Positions 33,236 to 40,638 of a stretch of 64,000 nt of DNA are shown in pieces. This DNA comes from Marinibacterium sp050389775. GTDB taxonomy: Bacteria > Pseudomonadota > Alphaproteobacteria > Rhodobacterales > Rhodobacteraceae. Location of the stretch: positions 4,650,001-4,714,000 of the forward strand of contig NZ_CP177144.1 in assembly GCF_050389775.1 (NCBI RefSeq), given 5' to 3'. The position numbers and the translations under genes are program-made. Numbering within the stretch: the stretch's first letter is position 1; the number at the start of each line of letters is the position of its first letter. The notes beneath the pieces were generated by a model. That model had not been told where the DNA came from. It worked only from the letters and a program-made list of their open reading frames with translations, and ran no database searches.

Positions 33236-34426
33236 TCATCGGCCTGTCGTCCCGCGGCGGATCTGCATCAATGTCGCGATGCCGGACAAGACCACCCCGG
33301 CCAAGCAGACGGCGCTCCAGCCCGCGGCATGATAGGCCAGGCTGCCGACCGCGGACCCAAGCGCCCCGCCCAGGAACATGGTTCCCATGAACAGCGTCGT
33401 TACCCTGGCCCGGATATCAGCCCCAAGAGCGAAGATGATGTGCTGGTTCGACACCAAGGCCCCCTGCACCGCGAAATCCAGCACGATGACACCTGCGACC
33501 AGCCCCGCCAGCGACGTCCAGGTGCCGAAGATCACCCAGGACAGGAGCGTCAGCGCCGCACCCGCCAGGACCACGCGTTCCGGCCCGTGCCGGTCTGCCG
33601 TCTTGCCGGCCAGCGGCGCCGCCACCACACCGGCAACCCCGATCAGCCCGAAGAGCCCGGCCGCCCCTGCGCCCAGTCCAAAGGCCGGTTCACTCAGGCG
33701 CAGCACCAGGACCGTCCAGAACGCCGAGAAGGCGGCAAACAGCAGGGCCTGCGTCGCGGCGGCGTGGCGCAGCACCGGGTGTGCGCGCCAGATCGTTTCG
33801 AGCGACCGGATCAGGGGAAGGTATCGCAGGCCGGGCTGCACGGGTTCGAAGGGCAGGCGCATTGCCATGACCACCGCCGCCGCAAGGGCGACAAGAACCC
33901 CGATCACGTACATCTCGCGCCACCCGGCGGCATCGGCGACGATCCCGGCGACAGTCCGGCTGAGCAGGATGCCGGCCAGCAGGCCGGACATCACCGTCCC
34001 CACGACCGCACCGCGCCGTTCGCTCGTGGCCAGATGCGCCGCGAAGGGCACGATCTGCTGGGCCGCGGTCGCCAGCAGGCCGACCAGCAGCGATGCAAGG
34101 ACCACGGTCGCCCCGGTCGGGGCCGCCGCAATGGCACCGAGCCCTACGGCAAGAGCCACGAATTGCGCGACAATCAGCTTGCGCCGGGGCACGATGTCTC
34201 CCAGCGGGACCAGCAGCAGCAGGCCGAGGGCATAGCCCAACTGCGTCACCGTCGGCACCATCGCCGTCATCCCGGGGCCCAGGTCGCGTTGCATGATCCC
34301 GAGCATCGGCTGGTTGTAATAGATATTGGCCACCGCGGCGCCCGCCGCACAGGCCATGGCCAGGACGAGCCCTCTCGAAGGTTCGGTCGCGACCGGCTGG
34401 CGGATGGGTGAGGCTTCAATGGACAT
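33236..34426 (-). CDS. MFS transporter (DHA1-type)
   Basis: A 396-residue protein with twelve predicted helices. The first helix contains ANIYYNQPMLGIM, a signature of the YNFM/NicT-like DHA1 group, and motif A-like LGDIVPRRK follows helix 2. The ATG at 34426 has GGAGA 6 bases upstream; the longer frame runs into non-coding DNA. It is the last gene of the minus-strand oxidation set, 223 bases after the FAD monooxygenase, with a box of the FixJ-like family 79 bases upstream, so it may have its own promoter. It may move the pathway's substrate or product; specificity unknown. Confidence 0.85.
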   Translation of the reverse strand: MSIEASPIRQPVATEPSRGLVLAMACAAGAAVANIYYNQPMLGIMQRDLGPGMTAMVPTVTQLGYALGLLLLVPLGDIVPRRKLIVAQFVALAVGLGAIAAAPTGATVVLASLLVGLLATAAQQIVPFAAHLATSERRGAVVGTVMSGLLAGILLSRTVAGIVADAAGWREMYVIGVLVALAAAVVMAMRLPFEPVQPGLRYLPLIRSLETIWRAHPVLRHAAATQALLFAAFSAFWTVLVLRLSEPAFGLGAGAAGLFGLIGVAGVVAAPLAGKTADRHGPERVVLAGAALTLLSWVIFGTWTSLAGLVAGVIVLDFAVQGALVSNQHIIFALGADIRARVTTLFMGTMFLGGALGSAVGSLAYHAAGWSAVCLAGVVLSGIATLMQIRRGTTGR

Positions 34427-34504
34427 GCGGGTCTCCGGGTCTGGCTGCATGGATGGCAAGAGCTGCTCTTGCCGAGCTAATGGCGGGCGCGATGCAATTG
34501 CAGA

Positions 34505-34518
34505 CATACCTAGGGATG
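34505..34518. promoter_or_regulatory. single CATACCTAGGGATG box upstream of the MFS gene
   Basis: CATACCTAGGGATG shares CATAC-TAGG with the box at 40151 and lies 79 bases before the MFS start, in the 223-base gap after the monooxygenase gene. It is the weakest match of the four sites and lacks a clear inverted partner. Confidence 0.4.
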
Positions 34519-34649
34519 ATGGCCTGCAATCGGCGTGGACCCCGGGGCGAAACTGCACGGCAATCGAGCCAGGCCCAGCGCACGGGATCGAAGGGCGGGG
34601 CACCGCGCGACCTCGGGACCCTCCCGTGCGGTACCGCCGTTCGGCATGG

Positions 34650-35789
34650 CTATTCAAGCGCCGACGGGATGGCGGGCTGCAGGTGTCGTCCCAGCCGGAT
34701 GCCCAGGGTGACCGTCGCATCGTTCTCGTCCCGCCGCTCCCGGTCGTACCCGCCCAGCGCCGCGACGGGGTCCGGCTGTCTCACCAGCCAGTCGCGCAGG
34801 GCCATCGCGTCGGCCGCGGCCTTGGCCACGCCCATGGCCGTATGCGGGCGGGCAACAAAGGCCGCGTCGCCCAGCAGGGCGATGCGGCCCGCGGCCATGC
34901 GCGGCGAGCGCAGGTCGTGGATTGCCTGGACGAAGGGCGCCGGCTCGGCGCGGACCACCCGGGCAAAGGCCGGGGGCAGCAGCCGCGCGGCATCCGCGCG
35001 CAGCTGGTCAACCGCGTGATCGCTCATCGCACCGGGCGGCAGCGAATGGGCATGGCGCTGGCCGTCGCGATCCGTCAGCGCCGCCGCCAGCCCCGCCTGC
35101 CCTGGCGCAGGGCGATACCAGACCCAGTTGTATCGTCGCTGCCCCAGCTCGACCGATCCGTCCGCCCCTGGCACGAGATAGCCAAGCGCCTGCGATCCCT
35201 GCATTTCGAAGAAGGCGAAGCGCTCGCTCAGCAGGGTCGCCTCGTCGACCAGCGTCGCCTCCGGCACCAGCCCGCGCCAGGCCGCGTAACCGGCATAGAC
35301 CGGCCGGGCCGACGCCCCGGCGACCGCCGCCCGCAGGACCGAGCCCAGCCCGTCAGCGCCGATCACCAGGTCGGCGCTGACGCGCGCGCCGTCGGCAAAG
35401 CGTACCGTCACTTCGTCCGGCCCCTGACTGACCGCTTCGACAACCCGCCCGATCGCATAGCGCCCCTCGGGCAAGGCCGCGCGCAGGCTGTGCCAGATCA
35501 GATCCCAGGAAACCTGAGTCTGCGGTGTCCGGTCCCGATGACGAACCGTGCCGTCCCGATCCAGAAAGATCCGCTCCCATGCGGTCACGCCGATGCGTGC
35601 CACGTGATCGCAGCCGATCTCTCGCAGCAGGCGGAACACCGGGCGTTGTGCCACCAGCCCCGCGCCGCGGCCATCAAGCCCCGCGCGCGAGCGCTCGAAG
35701 ACCCGGACGTCGAACCCGGCCCGGTCCAGCAGGACCGCCGCGAAAAGCCCGCCGAGCGAGCCGCCTATGATCGCGATTTTGAGTGCCAT
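34650..35789 (-). CDS. FAD-dependent aromatic monooxygenase (hydroxylase)
   Basis: A 379-residue flavoprotein. The Rossmann motif GGSLGGLFAAVLLDRAGF is at residues 9-26, the DG-type motif is LVIGADGLGSVLR (about 143), and the second FAD motif is GRIALLGDAAFVARP (about 295). YAGYAAWRGLVPE is typical of the 2,6-dihydroxypyridine / 6-hydroxynicotinate monooxygenase branch. It would use NAD(P)H and O2 to hydroxylate an electron-rich ring in the cytoplasm. It lies 66 bases after the molybdenum hydroxylase gene, and that pairing recalls nicotinate degradation (NicAB plus NicC). The exact substrate is not shown by the sequence. Confidence 0.85.
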   Translation of the reverse strand: MALKIAIIGGSLGGLFAAVLLDRAGFDVRVFERSRAGLDGRGAGLVAQRPVFRLLREIGCDHVARIGVTAWERIFLDRDGTVRHRDRTPQTQVSWDLIWHSLRAALPEGRYAIGRVVEAVSQGPDEVTVRFADGARVSADLVIGADGLGSVLRAAVAGASARPVYAGYAAWRGLVPEATLVDEATLLSERFAFFEMQGSQALGYLVPGADGSVELGQRRYNWVWYRPAPGQAGLAAALTDRDGQRHAHSLPPGAMSDHAVDQLRADAARLLPPAFARVVRAEPAPFVQAIHDLRSPRMAAGRIALLGDAAFVARPHTAMGVAKAAADAMALRDWLVRQPDPVAALGGYDRERRDENDATVTLGIRLGRHLQPAIPSALE

Positions 35790-35855
35790 GAGAGACTGTG
35801 CCTATCCTGTTATGTCTTGTCCTGGGATGTGGATCGCGGGGAATTGCCCGCTGGA

Positions 35856-38069
35856 CTAGCCCGCGCCTGCGTCGCGCAGTGCGGCTGACGTCATCGGCGT
35901 GGCCCGCAGACGGGTCCCGGTGGCATCAGCGATGGCATTGGCCAGCGCCGCCGCAGTAGGCCCCTGCGAGGTCTCGCCTGCCCCCAGGAACGGCGCACCG
36001 GGCCGGTCGATCAGATGGACCTCGATCGAGCGGGGCGCCTGCGGGAATCGCAGGATCGGATAGCTCGACCAGTCCGTCGTGGTGACGCGGCCAGCGTCGA
36101 AGCGGACCCGTTCGAACAGCGTCCAGCTGCTGGACTGGACGATGCCGCCCTCGACCTGGTTGCGCAGGCCGTCGGGGTTGATGATCTCGCCCGAATCCAC
36201 CGCCGCGACGACCCGGCCGATGCGGGGCCTCTGCGTGTCGGCGTCGATGCCAACCTCCATTGCCACGGCGCAATAGGCCTCGAGGTTCTTGTAGCGGGCG
36301 AAGGCAAAGCCATGACCGATGCCGCCTGCGCTGCGCCTGTCGTCCCAGCCATAGTCCCGCGCCGCCCGCGCGATGACATCTCGCGCGCGCGGGTCCTGCA
36401 TGTGACGCAGCCGGAACGCGACCGGATCCTGCCCCGAGGCACGCGCCAGGTCGTCCATCGTGCTTTCGATGGTCATCACGTTGAGGTAACCGCCGAGCGA
36501 GCGCATCGCCGATCCCCGCAGGGGGCCTGACGGCAGGAAATGCTTGACCACCAGCGCGTTGCCAAAGCTGTAGAGCGGCAGCGCGTTGCGGTCGCCGCCG
36601 CCGGCGGGCTGAGGCAGCGCGACCGGAGGCGCCGGGGGCGCCGGGTCGGCCTTTGCCCGCGCGGCCAGCAGCGTCCCGGCGGGGCCGGGGCGCATCATGT
36701 GCGACTGGCTCCAGACCTCGTGACGCCAGCGGCTTACCGTGCCGTCGGGGCCGGTGGCAGCGTCGATGCGGGTCACCATACCGGGGCCGAAGGGCGCGGC
36801 GGTATGCTCCTGCTCGCGCATCCATTGCAGACGGATCGGTCGCCCCGGCATCGCCATCGCGATCAGCGCTGCATCGGCGGCCACGTCATCTGCGCCGTTG
36901 TGTCCGTAGCATCCCGCGCCTTCGGCATGAATGCAGCGCACCTTGCCGGGCGGCAGGTCAAGCATCGCGGCAATCGCGTCGCGCAACTCGAAGACCCCTT
37001 GCGAATGAGACCATACGGTCAGCCCTTCCAGTTCGGACAAGGCCAGCGCACAGGAGGGACCGATAGAGCCATGGGCAAGATAGGGCCGGAAGAAGGTGAC
37101 GGCCCCGGCCGACATGGCGCCGACCTTCCCGGTGTTCAGGATCGTGCTGTCCTGCGCGGGCAGCGCCATCAATGCCTCGGCCAGAGCGGTCTCGTCCGGC
37201 AATTTTGCGGTCTCGTCCCAGACCAGCGTTTCGGCCAGACGCCGCATCGCCTGGATCGCGGTCCATTCCCGCTCGGCCACCACGGCCAGAAAATCGCCGT
37301 TGCGCACCACGCCCACCACCCCGGGTATCGCCTCGACCGGGCCGGTGTCGATACCGCGGAGCCTGGCGCCTGCGCTCGGCTGGCGTAGAACGCGGGCGTG
37401 AAGCATGCCTTCGGGGCGCAGGTCCTGGATAAAGGCCGCCCCGCCCGTGACCTTGGCCGGGATGTCGACCCGCTGCACTGGCTCCGACATGACCGTGAAA
37501 TCGTCCGGTGCGGTCAGCGGCGCGCCGGGGCTGGCCAGAACATGCAGCAGGGTGTCGCTCACCAAGGTGCCATACTCCGCCCGGGCACCGTTCGGGCCGC
37601 GCACGACGCCGTCCTTGGCATGGGTCACGGCCGGATCGACCTGCCAGAGCCCGGCCGCCTCTGCCCGCAGGATCTCTCGCACCTGGGCGGCGGCATGGCG
37701 GATGGCAGTGCCGGAGTCCTTCATCGAATGGCTGGCAGCGGTATAGCCTTCGTGGGGCGTGCGCCCGGTATCGGCCGTCACCAGGGTGATCCGGTCCATC
37801 GGCAGCTTCAGCTCTTCGGCGCAAACCTGCAGCAGCGCGGTCTTCAGCCCCTGCCCCAGCTCGGCCTTTCCGGTAAAAAGCGTGCCGGCACCGGTCGCGT
37901 CGATGCGGATCCAGCCGTCGAGCCAGGGTGACGCGGCCAGGTCCGGAGGCAGGCCGTCGGGCAAGGCATCGCTTTCGGCCAGAGCCGGGCGCATCTGGCC
38001 AAGACGCAAGGAGACCACCAGCGCGCCGGCGCCCCGCAGCACAGTGCGGCGTGACAGGACCGGGCTCAT
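35856..38069 (-). CDS. periplasmic molybdenum hydroxylase large subunit (IorB/NicB-like)
   Basis: A 737-residue molybdopterin-cytosine-dinucleotide-type hydroxylase of the xanthine dehydrogenase family. A Tat signal (SRRTVLRGAGALVVSL, residues 6-21) is present. Mo-binding loops include KAELGQGLKTALLQ and GRTPHEGYTAASHS; PLRGSAMRSLGGYLN and the catalytic-Glu motif GAGETSQGPTAAAL follow near the C-terminus. Length and layout match IorB (isoquinoline oxidoreductase) and the Mo part of NicB, without the fused cytochrome. Its ATG overlaps the stop of the [2Fe-2S] gene by four bases. Tat export after folding with the small subunit predicts electron flow to the tri-haem cytochrome next door. Confidence 0.92.
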   Translation of the reverse strand: MSPVLSRRTVLRGAGALVVSLRLGQMRPALAESDALPDGLPPDLAASPWLDGWIRIDATGAGTLFTGKAELGQGLKTALLQVCAEELKLPMDRITLVTADTGRTPHEGYTAASHSMKDSGTAIRHAAAQVREILRAEAAGLWQVDPAVTHAKDGVVRGPNGARAEYGTLVSDTLLHVLASPGAPLTAPDDFTVMSEPVQRVDIPAKVTGGAAFIQDLRPEGMLHARVLRQPSAGARLRGIDTGPVEAIPGVVGVVRNGDFLAVVAEREWTAIQAMRRLAETLVWDETAKLPDETALAEALMALPAQDSTILNTGKVGAMSAGAVTFFRPYLAHGSIGPSCALALSELEGLTVWSHSQGVFELRDAIAAMLDLPPGKVRCIHAEGAGCYGHNGADDVAADAALIAMAMPGRPIRLQWMREQEHTAAPFGPGMVTRIDAATGPDGTVSRWRHEVWSQSHMMRPGPAGTLLAARAKADPAPPAPPVALPQPAGGGDRNALPLYSFGNALVVKHFLPSGPLRGSAMRSLGGYLNVMTIESTMDDLARASGQDPVAFRLRHMQDPRARDVIARAARDYGWDDRRSAGGIGHGFAFARYKNLEAYCAVAMEVGIDADTQRPRIGRVVAAVDSGEIINPDGLRNQVEGGIVQSSSWTLFERVRFDAGRVTTTDWSSYPILRFPQAPRSIEVHLIDRPGAPFLGAGETSQGPTAAALANAIADATGTRLRATPMTSAALRDAGAG

Positions 38070-38551
38070 GCCTGCTCTCCGGCCAGATGCGTCGCCACCG
38101 GCTGGCCCGAGGCCCGCATGATCGCGGCAATGATCCGCATGTGGGTGCCACAGCGGCAGAGGTTGGGTTCGAGCGCCGCACGGACCTGCGCTTCGGTCGG
38201 CTTCGGGACCCGCCGCAGAAGACCCTCGGCGCGCATGATCATGCCCGCGATGCAATAGCCGCACTGCGCCGCCTGCTCGTCGATGAACGCCTGCTGCAGC
38301 GGGCTCGGGGCTTCTGCGGTGCCCAGCCCCTCGATCGTCGTCACCTCGCGGCCCTCGACCAGGTCGAGAGGGGTGACACAGGCAAAGACCGGAGCGCCAT
38401 CGACCAGCACCGTGCAGGCGCCGCACTGGCCCAGGCCGCAGCCGAACTTGGCCCCGTTGAGGTGCAGATCGTCGCGCAGCACGTAAAGCAGCGGTGTTCC
38501 CCGGTCGGACATGACGGTCCGGTCGGACCCGTTGAGGCGAAACTTGGTCAT
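38066..38551 (-). CDS. [2Fe-2S] small subunit of the molybdenum hydroxylase (IorA/NicA-like)
   Basis: A 161-residue protein with the two iron-sulfur clusters of this family: the plant-type ferredoxin loop FGCGLGQCGACTVLVDG plus the Cys of VFACVTP, and the C-terminal cluster in QCGYCIAGM and LCRCGTHMRI. It passes electrons from the Mo centre. It has no export signal, as expected for a subunit that hitch-hikes with the Tat-bearing large subunit. The ATG at 38551 is chosen because GGAGA stands 5 bases upstream; the ATG at 38563 has none. Its stop overlaps the large subunit start. Confidence 0.93.
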   Translation of the reverse strand: MTKFRLNGSDRTVMSDRGTPLLYVLRDDLHLNGAKFGCGLGQCGACTVLVDGAPVFACVTPLDLVEGREVTTIEGLGTAEAPSPLQQAFIDEQAAQCGYCIAGMIMRAEGLLRRVPKPTEAQVRAALEPNLCRCGTHMRIIAAIMRASGQPVATHLAGEQA

Positions 38552-38605
38552 GAAGGTCTCCATTCTGCCGGGCCTTTCGGGGCCGTCGGGGGTGTTGGTC
38601 CGGGA

Positions 38606-39952
38606 TCACCGGGTCGGGGGTGTGCCGAACAGGCCCTTGCGCACCCGGGCGATGCTGTCGCCGAGGTCGGTCCAGTCCGGCGCCCCGGTCCGGCCACGCA
38701 GGTAGATGGCCAGCGCCTCGAGGTCGGCATCCCCGAGCACCGGAGCAAAGCCCGGCATGATCGGGGCGATGCCTTCCCCCTCGGCGGGGATACCGCCCAG
38801 GATCAGCTGCATGAGGTTGTCGGCCCTGGACGCCTGCAGGGGGCCGGACAGGGTAAGCTCCATCGCCCCGAGCGGCAGCGGGCGAGCACCATCGTGACAG
38901 GATGCGCAGGTGAGGCGATAGACCTCTGCCCCCCTGCCCCCGGCCAGATCTGGGCCCAGAGCCGGGGCCGGATCGGGCGACAGAGCCGCCTGCCATCCGG
39001 CCACCTGTGGGGCAACGACCGGCGCGGCTGCAGCCTGGCCCCGGGCGCCCGGCCCGGCAGGACCATCGCCCAGGTTGGCGATGTAATGCGCCATGGCGGC
39101 GACATCGGCGGGTGCGGCCTGTGCCAGGTTCTCGGTCACGGGCTTCATGGGCCCAAGCGCAACGCCATGCCCCGGCGCGAAACCCTTCGTAAGGTACTGG
39201 ACCAAGCTCTCCTCGGTCCAGGGAATGGCCGAAGTCGAATAGGGACCGAGCCCGACCGCCTGCCAGCCCTCGGCGCTTCCGCCCGCGAAGGGCCGGCTGC
39301 GGATCTCTCCCCCCGCCAGATTCCGGGGCGAATGGCAGGAGGAACAATGACCCAGCCCCTCGACAAGGTAGCGGCCCCGGTTCCATTCGGCACCCCGTTC
39401 TGGATCATCGACTAGCGGCCTCCTGTCCAGGAACAGCAGGTTCCAGCCGACCACCACCTTGCGAACGCTGATCGGGAACGGCAGATCGTTCCGCGGCGCC
39501 TCTGCCCGGACCGGGGGCAGCGACATGACATAGGCATAAAGCGCCTGCAGATCGCCATCGGTCAGGCGGCTGAAATGGTCATAGGGGAAGGCGGGATAAA
39601 GATGCCGACCCTCCCGGTCCACGCCCCGGCGCATCGCCCGGTCGAAAGCCGCCTGCGACCAGCGGCCGATCCCGGTTTCGGCATCCGGGGTGATGTTGGT
39701 GGAATGGATCGTCCCGAAGGGCGTCTCCAGCGCCACGCCCCCGGAATAGGCAGGCCCGTTCACGGGCGAATGGCAGGTTCGGCAATCGCCGATCAGCGCG
39801 AGGTTGCGGCCCGTGGCGACCAGGTCCGGGTCAAAACCCTCGGACGGCGGTGGGGCCATGGGGTCCAGGGCCGGTTCCCAAGCGTACCACAGGGCCCCCA
39901 GGCCACCGGCCAGGCCGAGCACTCCGGCGCAGAGCAAAAGGCCGGCCCGCAT
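38606..39952 (-). CDS. tri-haem membrane-bound cytochrome c (dehydrogenase electron-acceptor subunit)
   Basis: A 448-residue protein with an N-terminal membrane/signal helix (residues 2-20) and three CxxCH haem motifs, CRTCH, CSSCH and CASCH, in the order and spacing of cytochrome subunits of alcohol, gluconate and nicotinate dehydrogenases. It would accept electrons in the periplasm from the molybdenum hydroxylase encoded just downstream and deliver them to the quinone pool or an oxidase. In NicB the same three-haem module is fused to the Mo subunit; here it is separate. The ATG at 39952 is preceded by GTGAGG. A FixJ-type box lies 199 bases upstream. Confidence 0.92.
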   Translation of the reverse strand: MRAGLLLCAGVLGLAGGLGALWYAWEPALDPMAPPPSEGFDPDLVATGRNLALIGDCRTCHSPVNGPAYSGGVALETPFGTIHSTNITPDAETGIGRWSQAAFDRAMRRGVDREGRHLYPAFPYDHFSRLTDGDLQALYAYVMSLPPVRAEAPRNDLPFPISVRKVVVGWNLLFLDRRPLVDDPERGAEWNRGRYLVEGLGHCSSCHSPRNLAGGEIRSRPFAGGSAEGWQAVGLGPYSTSAIPWTEESLVQYLTKGFAPGHGVALGPMKPVTENLAQAAPADVAAMAHYIANLGDGPAGPGARGQAAAAPVVAPQVAGWQAALSPDPAPALGPDLAGGRGAEVYRLTCASCHDGARPLPLGAMELTLSGPLQASRADNLMQLILGGIPAEGEGIAPIMPGFAPVLGDADLEALAIYLRGRTGAPDWTDLGDSIARVRKGLFGTPPTR

Positions 39953-40638
39953 CAAGACGGCCTCACCGCCCGAATTACGAAAAAGCGCGCGGCCCGCACG
40001 GCACCTGGCTCGGCCCCCGAAGACGCCCCGCACGCTCTGCCAGATCCGCTTGTCGTCGTTTGCATGGCCTTGCCCCGCTGCCTTGTCGGACCGCCAACCG
40101 AGCGGTCCAGCTTCGCGAGCAACATCAGCGATGCGGCAACAGGAAAACATCATACGTAGGTTTCGGGACACCCGCGGCGCGCGCAGAGCTCCGCAATCCG
40201 CGTTGGCACCCGACCCGTTGATCAACGTGTTCCGCCACGGGCCGGGTGATTGGCCCCCATGAGCGCGGGGGTTGGGTGCGGCACCTGTCGCTCCGGAAGC
40301 AGGGCGGACCTTTGGTGCCGCGGTGACCGGCGCGCCCAGGTGAAACGGTCGCCAGAATGACCCCCGGCCCGATCCAGCCATTCACGTTGCTCTGCCGCTT
40401 CACGCCGGGGCTTGTCGGGCGTCGCACGGGCACGTGGATCAGGTCAGAGGGTATCGGAGCAACGTGACACTCGGCGATGCCGCGCCATTGATCCAAACGC
40501 CGATCACGACACACAGGTTTGCCAGCGATCCGAAGGGGCCGGAGCCTGAGACCAAAGTCCACCGTCCGGTGAGCGTGGTTTTGATTGTTCAGGTGAGCAC
40601 GCTTTTGATTGTATAGTCGGCATCAGGAGAACGTTCCG
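39953..40638. promoter_or_regulatory. divergent regulatory region between cytochrome and acoR-like genes
   Basis: This 686-base gap has no convincing gene. Its left part carries the CATACGTAGGTTTC box (40151-40164) facing the cytochrome operon. Its right part carries two direct copies of TTTTGATTGT (40579-40588 and 40603-40612), 24 bases apart, and TATAGT (40612-40617) shortly before the acoR-like start. They may be half-sites and a -10 for that gene, but the -35 is unclear. Confidence 0.5.
40151..40164. promoter_or_regulatory. CATACGTAGGTTTC box upstream of the molybdenum hydroxylase operon
   Basis: CATACGTAGGTTTC is the copy closest to a FixJ-type site (TACGTAG followed by TTTC). It stands in non-coding DNA 199 bases before the tri-haem cytochrome start and 487 bases before the acoR-like start. 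Together with the sites at 27792, 32543 and 34505 it defines the proposed local regulon. Confidence 0.6.
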
